DNA of 64,000 nt, taken from Mucilaginibacter sp. MD40. GTDB taxonomy: Bacteria; Bacteroidota; Bacteroidia; Sphingobacteriales; Sphingobacteriaceae. Under the pieces are notes generated by a model, which was not told where the DNA came from, searched no databases, and saw only the letters and a list, made by a program, of their open reading frames with translations. Every line of letters starts with the position of its first letter. Position 1 is the stretch's first letter. The stretch lies in the NCBI RefSeq assembly GCF_002288635.1, contig NZ_NRSW01000001.1, positions 181,086 through 245,085 of the forward strand. The letters run 5' to 3'. Positions 1-9,048 of this stretch are shown here, in pieces. Position numbers and translations under genes: made by a program.

Positions 1-1
1 C

Positions 2-514
2 AAAGTGTACGCTTTTATCTCTTACAACCGCAGAGTAATTATCCCGGCAAGAAACGAGAGTTATATTTACCAACCTACCTTTAAACTCCGCTACCGCGTA
101 GCTTACTTGCTTTTCACCTGGTTTATTACTGCTTTTATACTTACCCGCTACGCACCCTTATTACAAGACATGGTGCCGGTTGGCGGTGTCTATCGCGAAT
201 ATCTCATTTGTGGCGGCCAGATCCTATTTCAGGGTGGTATTATCAGCCTGTTGGTCAAACAAAAACGTTGGGAATATCTGGGTAACATGATGACCATTTC
301 TTTTGCGGGTAGTATATTATTATTGCCAATTGTATTGCTTAGCGCTGCTATTGGCATGCATCCGCTATTCTACACCCTTTACTTTCTGTTGGTAGCCGGC
401 CTCATGCTCCTCGAGCATATCCGAAGAAGCAAAATCATGGGCATAGGCTGGCGGCTAACCATTACCTGGGCAATTTACAGAGTAGCGGTGTTAGGTACTA
501 TTTTGTTTATTTAA
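2..514 (+). CDS. C-terminal part of a DCC-family (DUF393-like) membrane protein, 5' end outside the window
   Basis: The frame is open to the window edge and the first possible start is only a GTG at position 5, so this is the 3' end of a longer gene. The first residues (VYAFISYNRRVIIPA) resemble the C-terminal end of DCC/DUF393 thiol-disulfide oxidoreductase-like proteins, where a 'Y-x-F/W-I-x-x-N-R' stretch closes the domain. The remainder has about four hydrophobic membrane segments. The CxxC-type active site would lie upstream and cannot be seen. It is 10 bp ahead of the TIGR01777 gene and probably heads or joins that operon. The family assignment is an inference from a short match. Confidence 0.5.
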   Translation, partial: KVYAFISYNRRVIIPARNESYIYQPTFKLRYRVAYLLFTWFITAFILTRYAPLLQDMVPVGGVYREYLICGGQILFQGGIISLLVKQKRWEYLGNMMTISFAGSILLLPIVLLSAAIGMHPLFYTLYFLLVAGLMLLEHIRRSKIMGIGWRLTITWAIYRVAVLGTILFI

Positions 515-524
515 TTCTATTATC

Positions 525-1448
525 ATGAAATTTGATAAGATCATATTAGCCGGAGGCGCCGGTAGCCTTGGCACTACACTGGCGCGTTATTATAGCGACA
601 AAGCGCGTGAAATAATTATCCTAAGCCGCAAACCTAAAGCCGCGCAGGGTAACATACGCACCGTTGTTTGGGATGCCAAAACAGCCGGTGATTGGGTAAA
701 GGAATTGGATAATTCAGACCTGCTTATCAACCTATGCGGAAAAAATGTGAATTGCCGTTATACCGAAAAGAACAAGGCTGAGATATTAAGTTCAAGGCTG
801 GTGCCTACCCGTTTGCTTGGTGACGTGATAGGAAAATTACAAAACCCTCCCGCCCTTTGGCTCAACGCGGCATCAGCAACTATATACCGGCACGCTGAAG
901 ACCGCCCTCAGGACGAAGAAACCGGTGATATTGGCTACGGCTTTTCAATAGACGTCTGCAAACAATGGGAACACACTTTCCTGGAACAGCAAACGCCTCA
1001 AACACGTAAAGTTGCGCTACGCATAGGCATTGTGTTAAGCCAAAACGGCGGGGCTTTCCCAGCACTTTGTAATTTGGTTAAGTTTGGTCTTGGTGGCAAA
1101 CAGGGCAATGGCAACCAGTATGTAACCTGGATACATGAGCAGGATGTAGCCGCCGTTACCGAATGGATCTATGATCATCCGGAATTGACAGGGGCCATTA
1201 ACGTAACATCACCAAACGCTTTAAAGAATACCGAATTCATGCATGTCATTTGTAAAGCTTATGGTATCTCATTTGGCCTGCCCTCTCCTAAATGGTTGTT
1301 AGAAATCGGCGCGGCAATCATCGGTACCGAAACCGAACTGGTGCTAAAGAGCAGATGGGTCTACCCGAAAAGACTTTTAGATAGCGGTTATCAATTTCAA
1401 TATCCAGAGGCAGCCCATGCTGTAAATGATTTAGTAAGTATATATTAG
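525..1448 (+). CDS. TIGR01777-family NAD(P)-dependent epimerase/dehydratase-like protein (YfcH type)
   Basis: A 307-residue extended short-chain dehydrogenase-like protein. The N-terminal dinucleotide-binding loop reads GGAGSLG (residues 10-16), as in TIGR01777 (YfcH/SulA-like) proteins. Family hallmarks follow: 'LINLCGKNV' near residue 67, 'SSRLVPTRLL' near 95, 'LRIGIVLSQNGGAFP' near 167, and 'VTWIHEQDVAA' near 200. The C-terminal DUF1731-type segment has 'PSPKWLLEIGAAIIGTETELVLKSRWVYP'-like spacing. The substrate is unknown for most of the family. It lies between two membrane-protein genes with gaps of 10 and 19 bp, so co-transcription is likely. Family assignment is firm, function is not. 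Confidence 0.9.
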   Translation: MKFDKIILAGGAGSLGTTLARYYSDKAREIIILSRKPKAAQGNIRTVVWDAKTAGDWVKELDNSDLLINLCGKNVNCRYTEKNKAEILSSRLVPTRLLGDVIGKLQNPPALWLNAASATIYRHAEDRPQDEETGDIGYGFSIDVCKQWEHTFLEQQTPQTRKVALRIGIVLSQNGGAFPALCNLVKFGLGGKQGNGNQYVTWIHEQDVAAVTEWIYDHPELTGAINVTSPNALKNTEFMHVICKAYGISFGLPSPKWLLEIGAAIIGTETELVLKSRWVYPKRLLDSGYQFQYPEAAHAVNDLVSIY

Positions 1449-1467
1449 TATTTAACTATTCCTTATC

Positions 1468-2373
1468 ATGACTCATACAATTAAAGGATTTGTTTTCCCA
1501 AACCTGCTTGGCATAGCAGTTATTGGCATAACCAAGTATTTCATCACCTACCACAGCAATGTAGGTGGCATATTCATTTTTTCAGAATTCGTTATCGTCC
1601 CTTTGCTCATGGGTATCACCAGCGCGTGGTTCTGGCGAAAAAAAATATTAGGAAGAACCACCTCCGCGCTGTGGGCTCTCTACAATACATTAATAGCATG
1701 CCTGCTAAGCGCTATATTTTTGGGCGAAGGTTCTATTTGCCTGGTTATCGTTTCGCCTTTACTTTTTGTATTTATATGGTTGGGACAATTAGCAGGCCAG
1801 GCCATGTTCAAGCGAAATAATCAAAAGCTTAATTCCAGCATCATTTTAATACTTTTCGCCATTTTCGTGACAGACTCACTATCAAAACACAGTTATGAAA
1901 ACATGGTAGCTGATACCATGGTGATAAATGCCCCTCCGGCAAAAGTATGGCAATACGTGGTAGCCTATAAGCGTATTGAGGCTAAACCTAAATTCTGGCT
2001 ATTTAATATCGGCATGCCCAGCCCGGTGCAGTCAACCGCAAGCGGGTTTTACGTAGGTGCCAACCGTAAATGTATATTCAGCAATGGCTATGTATTCGAT
2101 GAAAGGATTTCCACCTATGACGAGAACCGCAACCTCGTTTTTGACATTACCGAGCAACCCCGTGATCCGGAAATAATGGGTCATATTGATATCCTGCGAG
2201 GCCAGTTTCTTCTAAAAGATAACGGCGATGGAACTACCACCCTAACCGGTAACAGTTGGTATAAATTATACGTTTTCCCGGTTTGGTATTACGATATCTG
2301 GGCAAAGAGTATTACCCGGAATGTTCATCTTCGCGTAATGGAACATATTAAGCAATTAAGTGAGGCCAATTAA
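1468..2373 (+). CDS. Membrane protein with C-terminal SRPBCC (polyketide cyclase-like) domain
   Basis: 301 residues. Residues 1-145 contain about four or five hydrophobic helices. Residues about 150-300 read as an SRPBCC/START-like ligand-binding fold: 'VINAPPAKVWQYVVAY' is the usual first strand and helix of polyketide cyclase/dehydrase-like domains, and the end carries 'TLTGNSWYKLYVFPVWYYDIW'. A hydrophobic-ligand role is typical of the fold, but nothing in the sequence names the ligand. The stop codon shares one base with the start of the next gene (TAATG), which implies translational coupling to the DUF5519 protein. Confidence 0.75.
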   Translation: MTHTIKGFVFPNLLGIAVIGITKYFITYHSNVGGIFIFSEFVIVPLLMGITSAWFWRKKILGRTTSALWALYNTLIACLLSAIFLGEGSICLVIVSPLLFVFIWLGQLAGQAMFKRNNQKLNSSIILILFAIFVTDSLSKHSYENMVADTMVINAPPAKVWQYVVAYKRIEAKPKFWLFNIGMPSPVQSTASGFYVGANRKCIFSNGYVFDERISTYDENRNLVFDITEQPRDPEIMGHIDILRGQFLLKDNGDGTTTLTGNSWYKLYVFPVWYYDIWAKSITRNVHLRVMEHIKQLSEAN

Positions 2374-2828
2374 TGTTCCTGTTTATAATCAAATATTTCG
2401 GTTTTCTTAAACATGTCCCGGGGCTGCCACATGTATTTGATGGTTTGCTGAGGCTCTACACGCTATTATTTAATTTCCGCTTATTGGAGGCAATAGATGA
2501 AATTGAGGCCGAGTTGGTCACGTGGGAAAACGTCACTACATCATTACACAAATACGGAGGCTTACAGTTCAATTATAATGGTAAAGAGCTTGGACATATT
2601 CACAGCAACGGTTTACTGGATATGCCGCTTAGCCGTATTGTTAAGCAGCGATTGATGCTACAAGACAAACGTGTAAAAGATCACCACAGCTTTGTTAATT
2701 CGGGTTGGATAAGCGTTTATATGAACAGCCCCAAAGACAGCGTATTGGCGATAACGTTATTTAAAACAAGTTATCAGCAACTTCGAGATAGAGATCTATG
2801 TTTAACGCAAAAAGAAACGCCCTGCTAA
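2373..2828 (+). CDS. DUF5519 (luciferase-domain-like) family protein
   Basis: 151 residues. The core 'LQFNYNGKELGHIHSNGLLDMPL' followed by 'HHSFVNSGWISVYM' and 'AITLFKTSYQQL' matches the small family annotated as luciferase domain-containing/DUF5519. These proteins have a conserved GHIH...HH...S-GW pattern and no established enzymatic role. The ATG overlaps the preceding TAA by one base. The stop codon is embedded in the left arm of a perfect 36-bp palindrome that serves as terminator. It is the last gene of the rightward operon. Confidence 0.75.
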   Translation: MFLFIIKYFGFLKHVPGLPHVFDGLLRLYTLLFNFRLLEAIDEIEAELVTWENVTTSLHKYGGLQFNYNGKELGHIHSNGLLDMPLSRIVKQRLMLQDKRVKDHHSFVNSGWISVYMNSPKDSVLAITLFKTSYQQLRDRDLCLTQKETPC

Positions 2829-2846
2829 TTAGCAGGGCGTTTCTTT
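2811..2846. terminator. Perfect 36-bp palindromic bidirectional terminator
   Basis: An 18-bp arm is followed immediately by its exact reverse complement, starting AAAGAAACGCCCTGC and ending in TTTCTTT. A-runs and T-runs flank it on both sides. It separates the convergent DUF5519 and S9 peptidase genes and includes the DUF5519 stop codon. It should work in both directions. Confidence 0.85.
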
Positions 2847-2848
2847 TA

Positions 2849-5173
2849 TTATTTTGATAGGCGCTTGCCCATCTGGTAATCGTAAGGCGGTTTAAGGCCC
2901 AAAAGGTTTTCTACAAAGTAATCCCAGCGGCGGCGCATCATGTAGGGCGAATACACACCGTAACCGTGCGCGCTATTAGGGAATATCACCAGGTCGAAGC
3001 TTTTGTTGGCTTTTTCCAGGGCTTCTACCACCAACAGGGTATTATAGGGCGGAACGTTATCGTCCATCATACCGTGTACCAGCATCAGTTTACCTTTCAG
3101 GTTCTTAGCCCAGGTTTGGTTGGCCTGCGCTTCATAGTCTGAGTTTTCAACCAAACCATTGTAGCGTTCGCCCCAATCGTCCTCATAGTTACGGTTATCG
3201 TGGTTGCCCGATTCTGAGATACCTACCTTAAAGAAATCAGGGTAGCGGAACATAGCCGTTGCCGTTGCAAAACCACCGCCCGAGTGCCCCCATATACCTA
3301 CTTTAGTAGTATCTATAGGATATTTGGCTGATAGCTGCCTGATGGCTGTGATCTGATCCGGCAGGGTATTTTCGGCCATGTTACCATAGCTCATATCATG
3401 AAAGCTTTTTGAACGCAGCGGGTTGCTGGTACCCTCAATAGCTACTACAATAAAGCCCAGTTCGGCAAGTGCCTGGTTATCGTTACGTGATGGCCCAAAA
3501 GACCAGTTGCCTATACTCCCGCCCTGAGGACCAGGGTAGATATAATCAATCACCGGATATTTTTTACCGGCTTCCATTTTGGTTGGGGTAAAAACCAGGC
3601 CGTAAATATCGGTAGTGCCATCATGCGCTTTAACTTTTACAGGGATGGGCGCTTTCCAGCCGGTGGCAACCAGTTTTGATATATCTGCCTTCTCTAAGTT
3701 ACTGATCAGTTTCCCGTTCAAATCACGCAATACGCTTACCTGCGGCACATCTGGCTGTGAGTAGGTATCTACAAAATATTGCTCATCGGGCGAAAAACTG
3801 ATCACGTGGTTACCAGCCTCCGGCGTAAGCAGGGTTAGTCCTTTTCCGTTAAATCCTATTTTGTACAAATGCGCGAAGTAAGGGTTACCCGGTTCGCGGC
3901 CATCGGCCATAAAATAAAGTAAGCGCTTTTTCTCATCAACTTTAAGCAGTTTGGTAACTACCCAGTTGCCTTTAGTGATCTGGTTCTTTAACTTACCGGT
4001 TGTAGCATCGTACAAATACAGATGCCCCCAGTTATCGCGCTCAGAAAACCAGATAATTTCTTTTGAAGCAGGTAAGTAACGCCAGTTGATGGCACCCCAG
4101 CCCGATTCATATTGTGTTTTTACGGTTTCCTCAAATACATCACGCACAACGCCGGTTTGTGCATTGGCAATGCGGAACTTCTCGTTCTTATGATCTCTTG
4201 ATGTAGAAACGAAGGCAAACTCGGTGCCATCGGCTTTCCAGTCGACATCATCCAGGTTGCCGCTGCTGGCAATATCATCGCTCAGGGTAGCGCGGTGCGG
4301 GTCAGGTGCTATGTTAAAACGTACCACCTTCGGATTCTCTACATCAATGATCACGCGCTCGATCATGGTGATGTCCTTATCTCCCGGCAGCGGATATTTC
4401 CATGCTTTTAAAGTTGGTTTGCCTACGTTGGTAGTCACCAAATACATATCGCTTGATTTGCGCTGATCCTGCTGAAAGGTGGCCACCTTTTTTGAATCAG
4501 GCGACCATGAAACTATGGGGCGGTCGCTGTGCGTCCAGCCGGCATTATCAGTGGCGTAGCCATAATCTTTAACGCCATCGGTAGTTAATTGGGTAGCGGC
4601 ATTGGTAGCCACATCGCGTACCCACAGGTTGTAATCTTTAATAAAAACGGCTTTCTTCCCATCTGGCGACAATACTTCATTACCGCCGCCGCGCGCCGCA
4701 CGCCCGCTAAGGCGTTCCGCTCTGCCTGTAGCATTGGCAGTAGTATCTGCGCTTACCTGGTTGGTTTTTTCATCATACATCCACTTCTTACCGTCAGCGG
4801 TAAAGGTAACATACCTGCCATCTGCACTATATCCAATCCTGTCGAAAGGGAGTTTATCACCATTATATGTTTTACCGGTGGCTGATGATAACGCGCCAGC
4901 CAGCTTGGATGCATCAAATGCTTTACTGCGGGTTTTCTTAGCAGGGTCTACCAGTACAAACTCAGGCCCATTGGCGGTATTTACCTTGTACCAGAATTTC
5001 CCGTTAGGCAGCCAATTGGCCGTAACGCCAGCCCGGTAAACCAAAGGCATGGTATTATAAGAAAGAAAGGACTCGGCATGCTCGTAATCTTTAGCTGTTA
5101 AAGCCCCGCCTTGTTGGGCTTTAACGCTTATACCAAGCGCAATAGCTGCAGTAGTTAATAAATATTTATTCAT
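2849..5173 (-). CDS. S9 family prolyl oligopeptidase, dipeptidyl-peptidase IV type
   Basis: 774 residues with a Sec signal peptide (MNKYLLTTAAIALGISVKA). Residues about 60-500 form the DPP IV N-terminal beta-propeller and about 530-770 the alpha/beta-hydrolase domain. The triad can be placed from sequence: Ser631 in GHSGGG, Asp704 in MMDDNVPP, His736 in SAHGYG. This is nearly the numbering of mammalian DPP4 (630/708/740). Bacteroidota DPP IV enzymes release Xaa-Pro dipeptides in the periplasm or at the outer membrane. The gene stands alone between a convergent operon and PAP2. Exact substrate specificity is inferred from family membership. Confidence 0.93.
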   Translation of the reverse strand: MNKYLLTTAAIALGISVKAQQGGALTAKDYEHAESFLSYNTMPLVYRAGVTANWLPNGKFWYKVNTANGPEFVLVDPAKKTRSKAFDASKLAGALSSATGKTYNGDKLPFDRIGYSADGRYVTFTADGKKWMYDEKTNQVSADTTANATGRAERLSGRAARGGGNEVLSPDGKKAVFIKDYNLWVRDVATNAATQLTTDGVKDYGYATDNAGWTHSDRPIVSWSPDSKKVATFQQDQRKSSDMYLVTTNVGKPTLKAWKYPLPGDKDITMIERVIIDVENPKVVRFNIAPDPHRATLSDDIASSGNLDDVDWKADGTEFAFVSTSRDHKNEKFRIANAQTGVVRDVFEETVKTQYESGWGAINWRYLPASKEIIWFSERDNWGHLYLYDATTGKLKNQITKGNWVVTKLLKVDEKKRLLYFMADGREPGNPYFAHLYKIGFNGKGLTLLTPEAGNHVISFSPDEQYFVDTYSQPDVPQVSVLRDLNGKLISNLEKADISKLVATGWKAPIPVKVKAHDGTTDIYGLVFTPTKMEAGKKYPVIDYIYPGPQGGSIGNWSFGPSRNDNQALAELGFIVVAIEGTSNPLRSKSFHDMSYGNMAENTLPDQITAIRQLSAKYPIDTTKVGIWGHSGGGFATATAMFRYPDFFKVGISESGNHDNRNYEDDWGERYNGLVENSDYEAQANQTWAKNLKGKLMLVHGMMDDNVPPYNTLLVVEALEKANKSFDLVIFPNSAHGYGVYSPYMMRRRWDYFVENLLGLKPPYDYQMGKRLSK

Positions 5174-5261
5174 TATACGGTCTGATAGTTTAGACCTAAC
5201 AAAGTAAGGAAAAATCTTACTTTATTGCAGTTACGCTTCGTATAATGATTGTTACAACCCG

Positions 5262-6047
5262 CTACAGTTGCTTTACAAAAGCAAAGCCCGCCACACCATT
5301 GGAGTAGGTGGGCATAATAAGACTGGTTTTATGTTCGTCTTTGCTTTTAAAAAGTTTGTTGCGGAACAGCGGATAAATAAGATATGCCGCCTTGGTAGAT
5401 AATATACCGAAACCGGCCCCGGCTATAATATCACTAAACCAATGGTCGCGGTTGTAAACCCGTAAAATAGCGGTAGCGGTGGCAAAAGAGTAACCGGCGA
5501 TACCATACCAGATAGATTTTTCGCTGTACTCCTGCGCCATAAATTCAGCCGCGGCAAAAGCATTACCCGAATGGCCCGACGGAAAAGAATAATAATTAGA
5601 ACCGTCCGGACGTAAACGATGCGATATTTTTTTGATACTGAAAGTGCTTAAAGCCATAATGCCTTCAGACATACCAATGAGTATGGTACGGTCGATAAAG
5701 GTATTTTTGCCATGGATACCGGCCAGGTTTAACCCGTAAACCATTACAATTGGCGCATATTGAAAGTAGTTTTCAATATGATAATGAAAATTGGGCGAAT
5801 CTTTTATCAGATCGTCATAAATGCTGTAATCCAGGTTACGGATAGCTTTTACCGGGAATGATAAAACGCCATAGGTGACAAATACCGCCGGCGGTATAAA
5901 CGATTCCAGCTTACTATGCAACTTTCGAACAGTATCGGGCAGTGCCAGAATACTGGCTGAATCCACTTTGGCGGTATCTGTGCGTTGTGCCCTTACTTCG
6001 GTAAATGAACACCACAGCAATAACATTATGTATATAAACTTTCTCAC
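5262..6047 (-). CDS. PAP2-family phosphatase (membrane-associated or periplasmic)
   Basis: 261 residues, signal peptide at the N-terminus (IYIMLLLWCSFTEVRAQ). The three PAP2 phosphatase signature blocks are present: 'KKISHRLRPDG' (KxxxxxxRP), 'SFPSGHSGNAF' (PSGH) and 'RVYNRDHWFSDIIAGAG' (SRxxxxxHxxxD variant). Such enzymes dephosphorylate lipid or isoprenoid pyrophosphates such as phosphatidic acid or undecaprenyl pyrophosphate. The actual substrate is not decidable here. It lies downstream of the TonB receptor, separated by a terminator, so it probably has its own promoter. Confidence 0.88.
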   Translation of the reverse strand: MRKFIYIMLLLWCSFTEVRAQRTDTAKVDSASILALPDTVRKLHSKLESFIPPAVFVTYGVLSFPVKAIRNLDYSIYDDLIKDSPNFHYHIENYFQYAPIVMVYGLNLAGIHGKNTFIDRTILIGMSEGIMALSTFSIKKISHRLRPDGSNYYSFPSGHSGNAFAAAEFMAQEYSEKSIWYGIAGYSFATATAILRVYNRDHWFSDIIAGAGFGILSTKAAYLIYPLFRNKLFKSKDEHKTSLIMPTYSNGVAGFAFVKQL

Positions 6048-6099
6048 GATTTAAATTTACAATATATTAATACATAATGTTTTGGTGAGGATGAAATAA

Positions 6100-6128
6100 A
6101 AAAGGAGGATCCTTGCGATCCTCCTTTT
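6100..6128 (-). terminator. Intrinsic terminator of the TonB receptor gene
   Basis: A 12-bp perfect stem (AAAAGGAGGATC / GATCCTCCTTTT) with a 5-nt loop, ending in a T-run on the minus strand. It begins 27 bp after the receptor stop codon. Confidence 0.8.
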
Positions 6129-6154
6129 AAGATAACCAAATATGAAGTAAACTA

Positions 6155-8509
6155 TTAGAACCTGTAGCTGATAGATAAACGATAGTTACGCGGCGCTTCT
6201 GCCTGGTAATAGTACGATTGCAGATAGGCATAATAAGACCCGCTGTATAAATATTTATTCAGGATATTGAAGGCGTTAGCTGTAATACGCATTTTGCTTC
6301 CCTCCCAGAATAAGCCACCATCCAGCTTAAAATAGTCGGCCATTTTAAGCGGTGCAGGCGCATCTGTTGTACGGTCGCCCAGGAAAGTGAAACCACCCGC
6401 TACCCCGGCGCCTTTTAAGCTACCTGCAAGCAGTTTATAGGTTAACCAGGCGTTAGCGGTATGCTTGGCAAATGAAGGTACGGTTACGTTGGGGACTACA
6501 GCGCGTGTTACTTTTGAATCAGTATAAGCATAGTTAGCCGTTACGTCAAAGCCGGGGGCTATCTCGCCACGTATATCAAACTCAATACCCTGGGCGCGTT
6601 TCTGGCCTAAAACAACGCTTAAACCTGCGTTAGGGTTAGCATTAGGGTCGGCTGTGATCTCATTATTTTTTAATATGCGGTAAACGGCTAAAGTAGTATT
6701 CCATTTGCCATCGGCCCAGTCTCTTTTTATACCAAACTCCAGGTTATTACCGGTAAGCGGTTTTACAGTACCCGTTGCCAGCCTGCCAACCTGAGGGGTA
6801 AAAGCCTGGTCATACAATCCATAAACGGCAGTTTGATCGTCTATTGACGCACTCAGGCCAATGCGAGGAGTAAAGTGCTTGGCTGTAGGCTCGGCACCAC
6901 CATAGTTAGAGTTTTTAATATAAGTGTAACGCCCTGCCAGGGTTAAACGCAGTTTGTTTTCAAAAAAGCCCAGTTCATCCTGCACGTATAAACTACTGTA
7001 ATTGCTTGCAATATTCCCAAACCCTGCCGCGGCGCGCGCCTCAAGGTTAAGGCTGCGGTCAAAAGTAGGATAGCCGTTTGGCGGCACACCCAGGTTAGGG
7101 TTACGCGGGTCAAACATCTGGTTTTTGTTGTCTAACTGCCGCGACTGGTTATAATCGGCGTTGTAAACTTTATTGCCTAAATCTATACCCGCCAAAATTT
7201 TATGTACCACCGAGCCGGTAACCACTTTACCGTTTAAGAACGCCTGCCCTAATGACATGGTACTTTTAGCATCCCAAATACCTACGCTACGGATATATCT
7301 TCCATCGCGGCCCACACTATCGGCCCACATAGAATAGCCGTTTTGGCCATAATAATAGTAGGCTGCTTGTGCGGTAAGTTTCCAGTTGTCACTCAACTGC
7401 GTTTGCATATTCAGTGTAACGCTATGGTCGTTGATATTGGTTGGTGGCAAGCCTGAGGGTAAAGCCGTAAAGCTTTGCGGATATTGCGCATAACCATTAG
7501 GGCTAAATACATAGTACGAACCTACGTTAGACATGTTGGCACGCTGGTAAACATACTCTGCGGTGAGCTTGGTTTTATCATCAACCTGGTACGATACTAC
7601 AGGTGCTACCACATAACGGTTGTTAAACTCATTGGCACGGAAAGAACCTTTGTTTTGCCCCGAAAGATTTAAACGATAAAGCAGCTTGCCATCATTACTT
7701 AATTTACCATCCAGGTCAAGCGTAGCACGGTTTAGGTTATAGCTGCCGGTGGTATAGCTAAATTCGCCTTTGGTTTGGCCCGTAGGCTTTTTGGTTACCA
7801 CGTTGTATAAACCGCTTGGATCGCCGCTGGAAAGCATAAAGCCTGCCGGGCCTTTTACAAATTCAATATGGTCAACAAAGCTCATATCTTCGGTAAGCGG
7901 CCCCCAAAAGGAATTTACTACGTTAAAACCATTCCTGAAAGCCTGCACCTGCGAACCACGCATATTAATATTAGTATAAAGATCGCCCCAATGCTCCAGC
8001 CTAAAGGCGCCGCTCACGTTTCTTACCAGGCCATCGCTCATACTGATGATCTGCTGTTCTTTTAAAGACTGGCTGGATACCACCTGAATATTTTGTGGAA
8101 CCTGCAGCAGAGGCTCCTGCAAACGAAGCGACTGTGATGGGTTATCCATTTTAACGCTGTTGCTGCGCGCGTTGATCATTACCTCTTTTAATTGCGAGGT
8201 ACTGAGGTCAAGATTAAAATTAATGCTGGTATTTTGCCCGGCGACTACAGTTACATCTTTTTCGCGCGGCGCCATGCCGATAGCTGAAACCACTGCCGTG
8301 TAAGTGCCGGGATTTACTCTTGTAATGCGATAGTGGCCCTTATCTGTTGTTGAAGCGCCATACGATGTACCTTTTAAAGCCACAGTTACATACGCTACCG
8401 GGCTACCATCAGTAGCGGTTATTATACCGCTTATGCTGCCATGTTGTTGCTGCGCAAATGCGGCAGCGGCTATTAATATTGCTGAGAGGAGGGATAAAAT
8501 TTTCTTCAT
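6155..8509 (-). CDS. TonB-dependent siderophore-type outer-membrane receptor
   Basis: 784 residues. Signal peptide to about residue 19 (AAAFAQ), then a carboxypeptidase-D regulatory-like beta-sandwich (residues about 25-105), which is the Bacteroidota N-terminal extension. A plug domain follows (about 120-230) with 'SQSLRLQEPLLQVPQNIQVV', typical of siderophore (ferrichrome/ferripyoverdine-like) receptors. A 22-strand barrel runs to the C-terminal 'YRLSISYRF', which ends in Phe as usual for outer-membrane proteins. No SusD partner is adjacent, which fits a siderophore or small-molecule receptor better than glycan uptake. The ligand is unknown. A downstream terminator is present. Confidence 0.9.
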   Translation of the reverse strand: MKKILSLLSAILIAAAAFAQQQHGSISGIITATDGSPVAYVTVALKGTSYGASTTDKGHYRITRVNPGTYTAVVSAIGMAPREKDVTVVAGQNTSINFNLDLSTSQLKEVMINARSNSVKMDNPSQSLRLQEPLLQVPQNIQVVSSQSLKEQQIISMSDGLVRNVSGAFRLEHWGDLYTNINMRGSQVQAFRNGFNVVNSFWGPLTEDMSFVDHIEFVKGPAGFMLSSGDPSGLYNVVTKKPTGQTKGEFSYTTGSYNLNRATLDLDGKLSNDGKLLYRLNLSGQNKGSFRANEFNNRYVVAPVVSYQVDDKTKLTAEYVYQRANMSNVGSYYVFSPNGYAQYPQSFTALPSGLPPTNINDHSVTLNMQTQLSDNWKLTAQAAYYYYGQNGYSMWADSVGRDGRYIRSVGIWDAKSTMSLGQAFLNGKVVTGSVVHKILAGIDLGNKVYNADYNQSRQLDNKNQMFDPRNPNLGVPPNGYPTFDRSLNLEARAAAGFGNIASNYSSLYVQDELGFFENKLRLTLAGRYTYIKNSNYGGAEPTAKHFTPRIGLSASIDDQTAVYGLYDQAFTPQVGRLATGTVKPLTGNNLEFGIKRDWADGKWNTTLAVYRILKNNEITADPNANPNAGLSVVLGQKRAQGIEFDIRGEIAPGFDVTANYAYTDSKVTRAVVPNVTVPSFAKHTANAWLTYKLLAGSLKGAGVAGGFTFLGDRTTDAPAPLKMADYFKLDGGLFWEGSKMRITANAFNILNKYLYSGSYYAYLQSYYYQAEAPRNYRLSISYRF

Positions 8510-8635
8510 GCCTTATTTTGAATGATTCTAAACAGCGGCAAAGAAACATCAAAATAAGATGAATGTCAATAGTTATTTGTAATTAATCTAAATAAAATCA
8601 AAGTAGGTTATAACCCCGCGTTGTTTATTTAAAAA

Positions 8636-9001
8636 TCAATCATGCGGCCCGCTAACAAAATTAAACTCCTTTTCAGCGTCAAATGGTACGTATACACGTC
8701 GCCATGGGTCGTTGCCACGCATTTTCCATATATGCCCGGTGCCGGTAGTATCCATGGCTACCAGTACCTCGCCGGGGTTAAGTGTAAAAGTTTCGCCGGT
8801 ATGGGTAGTAAAATCAAGTACGCCTGCAAGGCAAATAACATATTGGTTGGTGGGCGCGGTATGCCAATCAAGAAACGAATGCGGAGCGGTTTCTTTAAAA
8901 CTGATGCTGTTAGCATCATACGCAACCGCGTCTGTTAAATGACCGGTTTGCACGTGGGAATGGCCGTCTTCGCCGGTAGTAAGTAGATAAGCTCTGATCA
9001 T
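8636..9001 (-). CDS. Small cupin-domain protein
   Basis: 121 residues, a single cupin barrel. The first motif is visible as 'HTAPTNQYVICLAGVLDFTTHTGETFTLNPGEVLVA', with the second weakly seen as 'TGHIWKM'. Only part of the canonical metal-binding His/Glu set is present, so catalytic activity is uncertain. It is transcribed leftward, starting 47 bp downstream of the BamA-like gene end, with a small hairpin between them. Function is not recognisable beyond the fold. Confidence 0.75.
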   Translation of the reverse strand: MIRAYLLTTGEDGHSHVQTGHLTDAVAYDANSISFKETAPHSFLDWHTAPTNQYVICLAGVLDFTTHTGETFTLNPGEVLVAMDTTGTGHIWKMRGNDPWRRVYVPFDAEKEFNFVSGPHD

Positions 9002-9019
9002 GTTGGGTTTGTTAATTAT

Positions 9020-9039
9020 CCGTTGGCTAAAGCCAACGG
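9020..9039 (-). terminator. Small hairpin after the BamA-like gene, weak terminator candidate
   Basis: An 8-bp stem CCGTTGGC/GCCAACGG with a TAAA loop lies 10 bp beyond the BamA-like stop. No clear T-run follows on the minus strand, so termination efficiency is doubtful. Confidence 0.35.
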
Positions 9040-9048
9040 CAATGATTA

